This document shows, one piece after another, positions 29,977-41,904 of a DNA stretch of 64,000 bases. The notes below the pieces were generated by a model that did not search any database, was not told the DNA's origin, and worked only from the letters and a program-made list of their open reading frames with translations. Source of the stretch: JBFMFB01 sp040752115 (GTDB taxonomy: Bacteria; Pseudomonadota; Gammaproteobacteria; Burkholderiales; Sulfuricellaceae); NCBI GenBank assembly GCA_040752115.1, contig JBFMFB010000002.1, positions 62,001-126,000 of the forward strand, given 5' to 3'. The stretch's first letter is position 1, and the number at the start of each line of letters is the position of its first letter. The translations under genes were made by a program, and so were the position numbers.

Positions 29977-30353
29977 ATGCCCATGAGTCAAACCTGGCTG
30001 CAATTCGTCCTTGTCTCCGGCGTCATCGTGGCGGGGGGCTAACACCTTTCCCGCTACGGCGATGTAATCGTGGAAAAGACCGTACTATCCGGATCATGGA
30101 TCGGACTGGCGTTGTTCGCAACGGCGACTTCCCTGCTGGAGTTGGTGACGGGAATCAGTTCGGTGGGTGCCCGGACTACTGGCGGACGTCGCGCCGATCC
30201 ACGCCGTTTCTGCGCTATCGGCCGTCACTATGAGCGCAGTGGTGGTGATCGGCCTGCTCGTCCGCCCGCGCAAACGCATCGGCGGTATTATGAGCTGGCA
30301 CCGGACTGGTGCTGGTGGCAGTTTATCTGCTCAACAGCTATGCTCTTTACTGA
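29977..30353 (+). pseudogene. Broken sodium:calcium antiporter gene (first remnant)
   Basis: ATG at 29977 (or 29983) encodes MSQTWLQFVLVSGVIVAGG, then an in-frame TAA at 30040, then HLSRYGDVIVEKTVLSGSWIGLALFATATSLLELVTGISSVG, the N-terminal half-repeat of CaCA-family antiporters (normally TSLPELVTG). At about 30165 the sequence jumps to the C-terminal part in another frame, PGLLADVAPIHAVSALSAVTMSAVVVIGLLVRPRKR. It then shifts again to TGLVLVAVYLLNSYALY and a stop at 30351-30353. A functional member has about 330-360 residues; roughly 200 central residues are deleted. One stop and at least two frameshifts rule out function. Confidence 0.82.
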
Positions 30354-30385
30354 CAAAAATTGCTCGGACAGCAGGTTCTTTATCC

Positions 30386-32029
30386 ATGAAAATAAAAAGG
30401 ATTATTGCCCTTCTGCAACGCGGTTTTCTGCAGTGGTGGAGACAACATTTTCAAAACATAGATCGCCAGTCCGTCGAAGATCGCATATCCGTAGAAGGCG
30501 GCCTCAGCTATCCATACGTTTTTCTGGTTCTTACCTCCTGCGCGATCGCCACACTGGGACTGCTGCTCAATTCCGCGGCGGTCATCATCGGTGCGATGCT
30601 GATTGCGCCCCTAATGGGTCCCATTGTCCTGCTTGGGCTCGCCATCGCGAAGACCGATGTACTGCTGGCCATTCGGGCCGGCAAGGCGCTGGCAATTGGC
30701 ATTGCCGGCGCACTGATGACCGCCACGCTCATTGTCAAACTGGCACCTTTCATTCCTCCCACCCAGGAAATCCTGGCGCGAACCAATCCAAACCTGTTCG
30801 ATCTCCTGGTGGCAATCGTTTCGGGGCTGGTGGGGGGCTATGCGGTCATCCGCCAGCAGGGTGGAACATTTGCCGGGGTTGCCATTGCAACCGCCCTGAT
30901 GCCGCCTCTCGCTGCATCCGGCTACGGTTTTGCAACCGCAAACATGGCCATTTTCAGCGGCGCATTCTTCCTGTTTCTGACCAACATGCTGGCCATCGCG
31001 TTCAGCGTCGCCTTCATGGCATCCTGGTATGGTCTGGGCAACTTGCGCACGAGACGCGAACTGGCCTGGAAAACGCTGGGTGCAGCAGCGGCTCTGGCAG
31101 CCTTGTCAATTCCATTGGTGCAAACCTTGAATGAAAGCGTGAGCAAGACAATCTTATCGAACCAAGTCGAGAATATCCTGCGCACGGGCATGGACAAGGG
31201 AAAAAGCAGGCTGGACCGGCTGGAAATTCTGACGGACGGGGAAGGCGAAAAAACGGTCGTCAATGCTGTCATACTGACCCAGCGCTACGACAAGGAAGCG
31301 GAAGCCAAATTACAAAAAGACCTGTCGGACAAGCTCGGCGATTCGGTCCAACTTCACCTCGACCAGATCGTTGCGAATCTGGAGATACCCAAGTCGCAGC
31401 CTACGGTCAGTCCGGCCATGCTTGCAGCTCGCCAGGAAGAGCTCCTCGGCAAGAATATCGCGGAACAATTGCGAGTCGCCCTGCCAATGCGCGCCGCAAT
31501 CGCGGAAATCGATTCAAAGACAAAATCGGCAAAATTCCTGGCGGTCGCCGGGGAAGCCGGCACGCCGCTATCGGCGATAAAAAATGCCGAGGGCGAATTG
31601 AAAAGGAAATTTCCCGACTGGAGCATCTTGCTGATCCCGCCATTTGAATCTCTTCCCTCGGTTTCTTTCGAGGCAGGCAGCGTCGAACTGAGCAAAGATG
31701 GACAAGACGAACTTGACAGCATTCTATGGGCGCTGGAGCGCTGGGGCAATCGGCGCGTCCATATAACCGGCTTTGCAGCTCTGAGGGAAAAAGGCAAAAA
31801 CACCCCCGGTCTGGCGTTTGAACGGGCCGGTTCTGTGGCCAAAATTTTGGCTGGGAAAGGATTTGAAGTAACCCAGGACGATATCTATCCGGCGCCGCAG
31901 CAATCTCGAAAAGAAAGCGAGATGGGGGCGGCCGCTTTCCGGAAAGCCATCGTTACCATTGAAAGTTACAGCCTGCTGCGCAACGAACAGGAAGCCAGCC
32001 CGGGTGAAAAATCTGCGCAAAGGCGCTGA
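30386..32029 (+). CDS. DUF389 membrane protein with C-terminal OmpA-like domain
   Basis: A 547-residue protein. Residues 40-240 hold a DUF389 membrane domain with several helices: SYPYVFLVLTSCAIATLGLLLNSAAVIIGAMLIAPLMGPI, LFDLLVAIVSGLVGGYAVI and GVAIATALMPPLAASGYGFATANMAIFSGAFFLFLTNMLAI. A long helical soluble stretch follows. The last 120 residues resemble an OmpA-like peptidoglycan-binding domain (VSFEAGSVELSKDGQDELDSI, RRVHITGFAALRE). The ATG at 30386 begins the protein proper; longer in-frame readings include pseudogene sequence. It sits between two antiporter remnants. Function unknown; a link between inner membrane and peptidoglycan is inferred from domain order. Confidence 0.8.
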   Translation: MKIKRIIALLQRGFLQWWRQHFQNIDRQSVEDRISVEGGLSYPYVFLVLTSCAIATLGLLLNSAAVIIGAMLIAPLMGPIVLLGLAIAKTDVLLAIRAGKALAIGIAGALMTATLIVKLAPFIPPTQEILARTNPNLFDLLVAIVSGLVGGYAVIRQQGGTFAGVAIATALMPPLAASGYGFATANMAIFSGAFFLFLTNMLAIAFSVAFMASWYGLGNLRTRRELAWKTLGAAAALAALSIPLVQTLNESVSKTILSNQVENILRTGMDKGKSRLDRLEILTDGEGEKTVVNAVILTQRYDKEAEAKLQKDLSDKLGDSVQLHLDQIVANLEIPKSQPTVSPAMLAARQEELLGKNIAEQLRVALPMRAAIAEIDSKTKSAKFLAVAGEAGTPLSAIKNAEGELKRKFPDWSILLIPPFESLPSVSFEAGSVELSKDGQDELDSILWALERWGNRRVHITGFAALREKGKNTPGLAFERAGSVAKILAGKGFEVTQDDIYPAPQQSRKESEMGAAAFRKAIVTIESYSLLRNEQEASPGEKSAQRR

Positions 32030-32245
32030 CAGCCCAAGGGCACGTAAGCAGCGGGCATTGTGCCGAACGAGAAACGCCCTGCTTTTTTCCGGACAAAACC
32101 CGATCGCCTGGCTGTCCACATGGAGACCCCGAATGGCGCCCCAATCCTTGCAGGACACTCAAAGAATCACTCGCCTGGACTACTTCCGGGGAGCAGGCGC
32201 GGAACCTCCTGAATTCCTTGCTCCAAGGCTTGACCGAAGCCGAGG

Positions 32246-32371
32246 CTCGGCGGCAACCTATTCAATATCGCCATCCTCGCCGTGGACGACGTGTTCTACC
32301 TGCCAGGGCCTCTGCTGGCGGATGTCCCGCCGGCGGCAGTTTATCTGCTCAACAGTTATGCGCTCTACTGA
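32246..32371 (+). pseudogene. Second sodium:calcium antiporter remnant (C-terminal fragment)
   Basis: An uninterrupted 41-residue reading: LGGNLFNIAILAVDDVFYLP, then GPLLADVPP joined directly to AAVYLLNSYALY and TGA. The first part is the second half-repeat of CaCA-type antiporters (normally LGSNLFD-LIIAVDDLF), and the last 10 residues equal the end of the remnant at 29977-30353. The helix between LLADV and the terminus is deleted. It has no start codon and is clearly non-functional. The region 32030-32245 before it has no recognisable gene. Confidence 0.78.
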
Positions 32372-32468
32372 GATAACTGCCGCGAAGGTAACCACCCTTC
32401 CGGATTTCCTCCAACGAGCAGACGAAGCTTATGGTTTCCGCGCTCCAGTGCCTCACCGATGTTGTCCG

Positions 32469-32578
32469 ACGGGCGCCTATCTGTCGCTCGCCGCCCACGT
32501 GCAAAAACTCCGGAGCGGGGAATCGCCGAACCGCTGATAGGATTCAGGGTGGGCGACAAGAGCCGCTTGCTCTTCTGA
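32469..32578 (+). pseudogene. Decayed duplicate of the 3' end of the MidA-type methyltransferase
   Basis: TGAYLSLAAHVQKL, then after a deletion and frame change GIAEPLIGFRVGDKSRLLF and TGA. It matches the end of the gene at 24633-25784 (TGAYLPLAAQAQKLL and GITEPLIGFRMGDRSRML). The nucleotide stretch CCGCTGATAGGATTCAGG is identical in both. About 25 codons are missing. The remnant sits just before the amtB terminator, 6.7 kb from its intact parent in the same orientation. Confidence 0.8.
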
Positions 32579-32584
32579 AGAGCA

Positions 32585-32613
32585 GAAAAAAGGGGCGCCA
32601 GGCGGCGCCCCTT
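32585..32613 (-). terminator. amtB: Intrinsic terminator of the porin-glnK-amtB operon
   Basis: On the minus strand AGGGGCGCC (complement of 32604-32612) pairs with GGCGCCCCT (complement of 32591-32599) around a 4-nt loop, followed by a run of T (complement of A-run 32586-32591). It lies 30 bp downstream of the amtB stop. Confidence 0.85.
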
Positions 32614-32641
32614 GATTCCAAAGAGAAGGGCATGGCCGATC

Positions 32642-34021
32642 CTATTCCACACGTTCTCCATGCAAGGAGACATCCAGCCCTTCGCGCTCCTCTTCCTCGG
32701 TGACGCGCAGGCCGATGGCGAGGTCGATCGCCTTGAGGATGACGAAGGTGAGGACGGCACAGTACGCCACGGTCACGCCCACGCCGAGGATCTGCGTGAC
32801 GACCTGCCCGGCGTTGCCTTCCAGCAGGCCGGCAGTGCCGCCGATGTTCTTTACCGCGAACACGCCGGTGAGGACCGCGCCGACGATGCCGCCGATGCCG
32901 TGCACGCCGAAAGCGTCGAGCGAATCGTCATATTTCATCATGTGCTTGAGCGAAGTCGCGCCCCAGTAGCAGATGACGCCCGCCGCAAGGCCGATGATGA
33001 GCGCGCCCATTGGGCCGACGAAGCCGGAGGCCGGGGTGACGGCTACCAGTCCGCCGACCGCGCCGGAGGCGATGCCCAGCACGCTCGGTTTGCCCTTGGC
33101 CAGCCACTCGGCGAACATCCAGGCGAGCGCAGCGGCGGCGGTGGCGATCTGGGTGACCGCCATGGCCATGCCGGCGCGGCCATCCGCCGCGACCGCGGAG
33201 CCCGCGTTGAAGCCGAACCAGCCCACCCACAGCATCGCCGCGCCCATGATGGTGAGCGTGAGGTTGTGCGGCGCCATCGGCTCGCGCCCGTAGCCGATGC
33301 GCTTGCCCATCACCAGTGCCGCCACCAGGCCGGCGATACCGGCGTTGATGTGCACCACCGTGCCACCGGCATAGTCGAGCACGCCCTTGTCCAGCAGCCA
33401 GCCCTTCGGCCCCCACACCCAGTGCGCGATCGGCACGTACACTGCCAGCGACCATATCGCCATGAACAGCAGCATGGCAGAAAACTTCATGCGGTCGGCG
33501 AAGGCGCCGGCGATTAGCGCCGGGGTGATGATGGCGAAGGTCATCTGGAAGGTCATGAACACCGACTCGGGGATATTCGCACCATCGGTGCCGGCCAGCG
33601 CCCCCACCTCCATGCCGTTCAGGAACAGCCGGTCAAGACCGCCGATCCATGGTCCGCCTTCGCGGAACGCCAGGCTGTAGCCGACCGCCATCCACAGCAC
33701 CGTCACCATGGCGGTGATGGCGAAGCTTTGCATCATGGTGGCGAGCACGTTCTTCTTGCGCACCATGCCGCCGTAAAACAGCGCCAGGCCGGGAATGGTC
33801 ATGAATAGGACCAGTGCGGTGGACACCAGCATCCAGGCGGTATTGCCGGTGTCCAGCTTTTGCGGCACAGGAGCCGGTACGACGGCAGGAGCTACTGCCG
33901 CCGCTGCGGCAGCAGTAGCGGGCGCGGCCACCGGCGCTGCCGGAGCGGCTTCTTCGGCCACGGCCGCGCTACCGAAGCAAAGCGCTCCGACCAGGGCGAA
34001 AAGTGCGAGCAAGTATTTCAT
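32642..34021 (-). CDS. amtB: Ammonium transporter Amt
   Basis: A 459-residue inner-membrane channel for ammonia/ammonium. A cleavable signal (KYLLALFALVGALCFGSAAVA) and a 45-residue Ala/Pro-rich linker precede the Amt core, as in many proteobacteria. The core includes NTAWMLVSTALVLFMTIPGLALFYGGMVRKKNVLATMMQ, GVLDYAGGTVVHINAGIAGLVAALVMG and, near the end, DDSLDAFGVHGIGGIVGAVLTGVFA, with the pore histidines in the VVHINAG and AFGVHG motifs. It lies 12 bp after glnK on the same strand and is the last gene before a strong terminator. Its activity is expected to be gated by GlnK. Confidence 0.96.
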   Translation of the reverse strand: MKYLLALFALVGALCFGSAAVAEEAAPAAPVAAPATAAAAAAVAPAVVPAPVPQKLDTGNTAWMLVSTALVLFMTIPGLALFYGGMVRKKNVLATMMQSFAITAMVTVLWMAVGYSLAFREGGPWIGGLDRLFLNGMEVGALAGTDGANIPESVFMTFQMTFAIITPALIAGAFADRMKFSAMLLFMAIWSLAVYVPIAHWVWGPKGWLLDKGVLDYAGGTVVHINAGIAGLVAALVMGKRIGYGREPMAPHNLTLTIMGAAMLWVGWFGFNAGSAVAADGRAGMAMAVTQIATAAAALAWMFAEWLAKGKPSVLGIASGAVGGLVAVTPASGFVGPMGALIIGLAAGVICYWGATSLKHMMKYDDSLDAFGVHGIGGIVGAVLTGVFAVKNIGGTAGLLEGNAGQVVTQILGVGVTVAYCAVLTFVILKAIDLAIGLRVTEEEEREGLDVSLHGERVE

Positions 34022-34033
34022 GGCATGCTCCTT

Positions 34034-34372
34034 TTACAAGGCGTCCGGACCGGTTTCGCCGGTGCGAATGCGGATGACCTGCTCCAGATCGAAAACGAAA
34101 ATCTTGCCGTCGCCGATCTTGCCGGTGCTGGCCGATTTTTCGATCGCCTCGATCACCTGGTCGAGAGTCTCCGCCTTGATGGCGGCCTCGATCTTGACCT
34201 TGGGCAGAAAATCCACCACATACTCCGCGCCGCGGTACAGTTCGGTGTGGCCTTTCTGGCGGCCGAAGCCTTTCACCTCGGTCACGGTGATGCCCTGCAC
34301 GCCCACGGCGGAGAGCGCCTCGCGAACCTCGTCCAGCTTGAACGGCTTGATGATGGCAGTGACGAATTTCAT
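34034..34372 (-). CDS. glnK: Nitrogen regulatory protein P-II
   Basis: A 112-residue PII signal protein. MKFVTAIIKPFKLDEVREAL starts the fold. The T-loop carries the uridylylation site Tyr51 in GHTELYRGAEYVVDFLPKVK. The B-loop signature is TGKIGDGKIFVFDLEQVIRIRTGETG, which binds ATP and 2-oxoglutarate. Co-location with amtB identifies it as GlnK rather than a housekeeping GlnB. It blocks AmtB when nitrogen is plentiful. The spacing to the porin upstream is 21 bp, consistent with one transcript from the sigma-54 promoter at 35639. Confidence 0.95.
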   Translation of the reverse strand: MKFVTAIIKPFKLDEVREALSAVGVQGITVTEVKGFGRQKGHTELYRGAEYVVDFLPKVKIEAAIKAETLDQVIEAIEKSASTGKIGDGKIFVFDLEQVIRIRTGETGPDAL

Positions 34373-34393
34373 CTTGGTTGGCCCCTTAAGAAA

Positions 34394-35590
34394 TCAAAAC
34401 TTGTAAATGGCTTCCAGCCCGAAGGAGTTCTGGTTGTCCTTGAGACTGCCGTTGGTTTGCAGGAAGGTTTTCTGGTCCGATTTGTCGCCGCGGATTTCGG
34501 CGCGCAGTTCGACGTTCTTGTTCGGCAGATAGGCTAAAGTCAGGGTCGCTTCCTTCCATTTCTGTCCGGCGGACTTGCCGGATTCGACCACGGTGCGGTA
34601 GCCGTCCTTATCGTTGAAGTATTCGCCGCGCAGCGACATGCGCCACTGGTCGTTGAACTGGTAGTTGACGTAGCCGGCCAGCCCTTCCCACTTGGCCGTG
34701 CCGCTACCGCCCTTGGCCAGCGACGCGTTCTGCTGGGAGCCGTAGTCGTAGTTCAGCACGAAACTGAGCTGGTCTGTGGCGGTGAAGGTGGCGACCAGGT
34801 CAACCAGGTTGCGCGTGCCCTGAACCGAGGAAATCGTCGGGTAGTTGGCGATCTGTTCGGTGCCGCTGTAGCCTTGGGCCGATAACGAAAAATTCTTGGT
34901 GGGCGCGAAGGATGCGCCCAGTTCCAGTGTCTTCTGGCTGTTGGTGTCCTTGAGATTGTCCCAGCCATTATTCACGCCGGCGATAAACGAAACCGCGTCG
35001 TTGAGCTTGTAGTAGCCGCGCACGCCGGAGTGGGTGAAGGGAATGGCGTAGCCGAACAGGATGGAGCGGGAGAAATTGGTGTTGCTGGGGCTCTTGATGA
35101 CCTCGGCACCCGACAAGGTCACGTATTTGCCGGCAATCACCATCCACGGCCCGGTGGCGTAGTGGAGGTAGGCCTGGGTGACGTCGAACTGGTGGTTCGC
35201 GCCGTTGGCCGGGCCCTTGGTGCTGTCGATGGTGCCATAGGCGGCGATGGTGTCCGCGTCCTTGCCGGCAATCAGATCGACCATACCGCCGAAGCCTTCG
35301 GTCGGCAGTTTGGAGACCGACAGGTTGACCGCCTGCAGGTTGAAGCTGTTGCGCTCGATGTCGAATACCCGGTTGTTGAGGCTGCCGCCGCTGAATTTGC
35401 CGCTGCTCGACAGGTGGGTGTAGGAAACATCCAGGTAGCCGCCGATCTCGATGCCGGCTGCCCCCATGATTTGCCCGATGGTGGGCGTGGCGGGTTTTTC
35501 CGGCATGGTGACCGGCGTTTCCGCATGTCCGAGAACCGGGACGGCAATCATGCCGGCCATGGCCAGCATACGGGTAAGTTGTTTGTGCAC
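34394..35590 (-). CDS. Outer-membrane beta-barrel porin (BBP2-like) in the nitrogen operon
   Basis: A 398-residue barrel protein. A signal peptide (HKQLTRMLAMAGMIAVPVLGHA) leads into alternating amphipathic strands rich in Gly, Tyr and Asn, for example IEIGGYLDVSYTH and YVNYQFNDQWRMSLRGEYF. The chain ends NSFGLEAIYKF, with a terminal Phe as expected for BAM-assembled barrels. It has 17 or so predicted strands and no cysteine. It heads the operon with glnK and amtB, so it may admit nitrogenous solutes under nitrogen limitation; the substrate is inferred from context. RBS GGGAGGA precedes the ATG. Confidence 0.83.
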   Translation of the reverse strand: MHKQLTRMLAMAGMIAVPVLGHAETPVTMPEKPATPTIGQIMGAAGIEIGGYLDVSYTHLSSSGKFSGGSLNNRVFDIERNSFNLQAVNLSVSKLPTEGFGGMVDLIAGKDADTIAAYGTIDSTKGPANGANHQFDVTQAYLHYATGPWMVIAGKYVTLSGAEVIKSPSNTNFSRSILFGYAIPFTHSGVRGYYKLNDAVSFIAGVNNGWDNLKDTNSQKTLELGASFAPTKNFSLSAQGYSGTEQIANYPTISSVQGTRNLVDLVATFTATDQLSFVLNYDYGSQQNASLAKGGSGTAKWEGLAGYVNYQFNDQWRMSLRGEYFNDKDGYRTVVESGKSAGQKWKEATLTLAYLPNKNVELRAEIRGDKSDQKTFLQTNGSLKDNQNSFGLEAIYKF

Positions 35591-35638
35591 GATGTTCCTC
35601 CCTCGAATTCAAAAAACAAAAAATGGTAACGCCAATTA

Positions 35639-35655
35639 AGCATGGAATATGCCAA
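35639..35655 (-). promoter_or_regulatory. Sigma-54 promoter of the porin-glnK-amtB operon
   Basis: On the minus strand TTGGCATATTCCATGCTT has GG (complement of 35652-35653) and GC (complement of 35640-35641) separated by exactly 10 bp, the essential minus-24/minus-12 pattern. It lies about 49 bp upstream of the porin start codon. An NtrC-type site is found about 95 bp further upstream. Confidence 0.8.
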
Positions 35656-35748
35656 TATTAAATTGTGTTTATAAACATTCTGTTGCGGATGGTTGCGGGC
35701 GAAACTGGCCGCTGCCGGCACCATTTTGAGATCGCGACATCCGTTTAC

Positions 35749-35763
35749 GCACCAACAAGGTGC
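35749..35763 (-). promoter_or_regulatory. NtrC binding site, exact GCACC-N5-GGTGC
   Basis: GCACCAACAAGGTGC is a perfect match to the dyad GCACC-N5-GGTGC bound by NtrC. It is centred about 120 bp upstream of the predicted sigma-54 start, a normal distance for an enhancer. A weaker half-site (GCACC at 35718-35722) lies between it and the promoter. The same 240-bp gap serves ubiK on the other strand. Confidence 0.82.
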
Positions 35764-35830
35764 GCAACGCCTGGTTGCCGCGGAAAGAAAGAAATGTTTG
35801 GTAAACTGTGAATTTTTGAGGTTTTTGCCC

Positions 35831-36130
35831 ATGTTGAACCAGAAGACGTTGGATGAAATCGGAAGCAAGATCAGTGAAGTGCTGGCGAAAAGCCCCGCCG
35901 GCGACGTGGAGAAAAATCTGCGCGCCATGCTGCACGGCGTGTTTTCCAGGCTGGATCTGGTCACCCGCGAGGAATTCGAGGTGCAGCAGGCGGTGCTGGC
36001 CCGCACCCGCGAAAAGCTGGACAAGCTGGAAGGGAAAGTTGCCGTCCTGGAGGCGGCGCTCCTGCCGGCCCAGACCGGCAATGCGCTGGCCGAAAGCGGT
36101 CTGGCGAAAACGGATGAAACAATCGGCTAG
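35831..36130 (+). CDS. ubiK: Ubiquinone biosynthesis accessory factor UbiK (YqiC)
   Basis: A 99-residue, highly helical protein: LNQKTLDEIGSKISEVLAKSPAGDVEKNLRAMLHGVFSRLDLVTREEFEVQQAVLARTREKLDKLEGKVAVLE. The N-terminal amphipathic region and C-terminal coiled coil define the BMFP/YqiC family, now UbiK, which assists aerobic ubiquinone synthesis with UbiJ. The ATG at 35831 was chosen; an earlier in-frame start would add residues with no family match. It is 29 bp before comM, the usual betaproteobacterial order. Confidence 0.9.
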   Translation: MLNQKTLDEIGSKISEVLAKSPAGDVEKNLRAMLHGVFSRLDLVTREEFEVQQAVLARTREKLDKLEGKVAVLEAALLPAQTGNALAESGLAKTDETIG

Positions 36131-36159
36131 CCGTCCGGCCGCCGGGTGAGCCGAAGACG

Positions 36160-37656
36160 ATGTCGTTAGCCGTGCTCTATAGCCGGGCGCTGTCCGGCAT
36201 GAACGCCCCGCTGGTCACGGTGGAGGTGCATCTGGCCAACGGCCTGCCATCGTTCACCATCGTTGGCCTGCCCGAGGCCGAGGTCAAGGAGAGCCGCGAC
36301 CGGGTACGCGCCGCCCTGCAGAATGCGCGCTTCGACTTCCCCGCCCGGCGCATTACCGTCAACCTTGCACCGGCGGACCTGCCCAAGGAAAGCGGGCGCT
36401 TCGATCTGCCGATCGCGCTGGGAATTCTCGCTGCCTCAGGCCAGATTCCGGCGGACAAATTACTGGACTATGAGTTCGCCGGCGAACTGGCGCTGACCGG
36501 CGCGCTGCGCCCGATCCGCGGGGCGCTGGCAATGACCTGCCAGGCCAGCGGCGATGGCCGGGCTTTCATCCTGCCCGGTGAAAGCGCCGCCGAAGCGGCA
36601 CTGGTTGAAGATGCACGGGTTTACCCCGCACGCTCGCTGCTGGAAGTGTGCGCCCACCTGATGGGGCGGGAGATGCTGGCGCGCCAGCACGAAACGCCGA
36701 CGGAGGCGGCGCCGGATTATCCCGATTTCAGCGAGGTAAAAGGCCAAGCCCACGCCAAGCGGGCCCTGGAAGTCGCCGCCGCCGGCGGTCACAGCATTCT
36801 GATGTCGGGACCGCCCGGAACCGGCAAGTCCATGCTGGCTGCGCGCCTTCCCGGCATTCTGCCGCCCATGTCCGAAACCGAAGCGCTGGAATCCGCCGCG
36901 CTGCAATCCATCGGCAGCGGCGGTTTCGACATCCGGGCATGGAAAAGGCGCGTGTTTCGCGGCCCGCATCACTCGGCTTCCGCGGCCGCGCTGGTGGGCG
37001 GCGGCAGCAACCCCCGGCCTGGCGAGATCTCGCTGGCTCATTACGGTGTGCTGTTCCTGGACGAGCTGCCGGAATTCGATCGCAAGGTGTTGGAAGTGTT
37101 GCGCGAGCCGCTGGAGTCCGGCCGCATCACCATTTCGCGTGCGGCGCGCCAGGCCGATTTTCCCGCCCGATTTCAGTTGATTGCCGCAATGAATCCCTGC
37201 CCCTGCGGCTACCTAGGTCACCACAACGGAAAGTGCCGCTGCACCCCGGACCAGGTTGCACGCTACCGTGCCCGAATTTCCGGCCCCTTGCTTGATCGCA
37301 TCGATCTCCAGATCGAAGTGCCGGCCCTGCCGGAGGACGAGTTGGCACGGCCGGCCGCGGCCGAGGGCAGCGCTGCCATCCGGCCGCGCGTGGAGGCCGC
37401 CTATAGGCGCCAGATGAGCCGCCAGGGCAAGGCGAACGCACATCTTTCTCCTGCCGAGATAGACAGTCTGTGCCATCCGGCCGCACCAGGCGAACAACTA
37501 CTGCGGCAGGCCATCGCCCGTCTCAGCCTATCGGCGCGCGCCTATCACCGCATTCTCAAGGTAGCGCGCACCATCGCCGATCTCGCCGGGGTGGAGGATA
37601 TCGCTGCCCCGCATATCGCCGAGGCGATTCAATACCGGCGCTTCGACCGGAGCTGA
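36160..37656 (+). CDS. comM: YifB/ComM-family Mg-chelatase-like AAA+ ATPase
   Basis: A 498-residue protein: an N-terminal ChlI/Lon-like domain (LAVLYSRALSGMNAPLVTVEVHLANGLPSFTIVGLPEAEVKESRDRVRAAL), an AAA+ module with Walker A GPPGTGKSMLAARLPGILPPM and Walker B GVLFLDELPEFD, and a C-terminal Mg-chelatase domain with a four-Cys zinc motif (MNPCPCGYLGH ... CRCTPDQVARYRARISGPLLDRID). ComM is a branch-migration helicase acting in natural transformation. It is encoded directly after ubiK; no competence genes are adjacent in the window. Confidence 0.95.
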   Translation: MSLAVLYSRALSGMNAPLVTVEVHLANGLPSFTIVGLPEAEVKESRDRVRAALQNARFDFPARRITVNLAPADLPKESGRFDLPIALGILAASGQIPADKLLDYEFAGELALTGALRPIRGALAMTCQASGDGRAFILPGESAAEAALVEDARVYPARSLLEVCAHLMGREMLARQHETPTEAAPDYPDFSEVKGQAHAKRALEVAAAGGHSILMSGPPGTGKSMLAARLPGILPPMSETEALESAALQSIGSGGFDIRAWKRRVFRGPHHSASAAALVGGGSNPRPGEISLAHYGVLFLDELPEFDRKVLEVLREPLESGRITISRAARQADFPARFQLIAAMNPCPCGYLGHHNGKCRCTPDQVARYRARISGPLLDRIDLQIEVPALPEDELARPAAAEGSAAIRPRVEAAYRRQMSRQGKANAHLSPAEIDSLCHPAAPGEQLLRQAIARLSLSARAYHRILKVARTIADLAGVEDIAAPHIAEAIQYRRFDRS

Positions 37657-37707
37657 TCCGCGGCAATGCGGATTGCCAGGCTAGAGTTCGTTTCCAGGGG
37701 GGGCTGA

Positions 37708-38094
37708 TCAGGTCTGCGTCCACGGCAGGCCATCAAAGCGCCAGCCATTGACCGTGTTGCGGTGGTGGTGTTCGTCCAGATCGCCTTCGAAACCGTGCAG
37801 CACGTTGTAAACCTCTGTCATGCCGGCTTTTTCCAGTGCGACCGCCGCATCCACCGAGCGCTTGCCGCTGCGGCACAGAAGCACCACCGGGCGGTGGGAG
37901 CTGGCGGCGGCCTTGACGTGGGCGATGAAGTCGGGATTGATCTCCCAGTCCGGGGCATCCTGCCAGGGGATGAGAATGGCCCCCTCCGGGTGTCCCACGA
38001 ACAGGTGTTCCATTTCGCTGCGCACATCAATAAAAACCGCTTCCGGGTTGGTTTTCAGGAATTCGTGCGTTTCTTTTGGAGTCAGGTGTTTCAT
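37708..38094 (-). CDS. Rhodanese-like domain protein
   Basis: A 128-residue single rhodanese domain. LTPKETHEFLKTNPEAVFIDVRSEMEHLFVGHPEGAILIPW opens the fold, and VVLLCRSGKRSVDAAVAL carries the catalytic Cys in loop CRSGKR. YNVLHGFEGDLDEHHHRNTVNGWRFDGLPW ends it, with a His run (HHH) in the C-terminal part. It is divergent from metH across 91 bp. Likely a cytoplasmic sulfurtransferase; partner unknown. Confidence 0.9.
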   Translation of the reverse strand: MKHLTPKETHEFLKTNPEAVFIDVRSEMEHLFVGHPEGAILIPWQDAPDWEINPDFIAHVKAAASSHRPVVLLCRSGKRSVDAAVALEKAGMTEVYNVLHGFEGDLDEHHHRNTVNGWRFDGLPWTQT

Positions 38095-38185
38095 CGCCGC
38101 GCTCTCTTGATCGAACCAGATGCATTAGGTCCGGACGCAAAGTCAATAATGATAAAATTATAGCTTTTCTTCGCCTTGCCTTGAA

Positions 38186-41890
<3,705 letters not shown>

Positions 41891-41904
41891 ATCTTAAAAC
41901 GGCA

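Noticed and set aside
30167..30385. Upstream in-frame extension of the DUF389 gene
   Set aside because: These codons belong to the antiporter remnant in another reading frame; the DUF389 protein starts naturally at 30386.
38095..38185. Possible cobalamin riboswitch before metH
   Set aside because: The gap is only 91 bp, too short for the roughly 200-nt cobalamin aptamer, and no B12-box-like sequence was seen.
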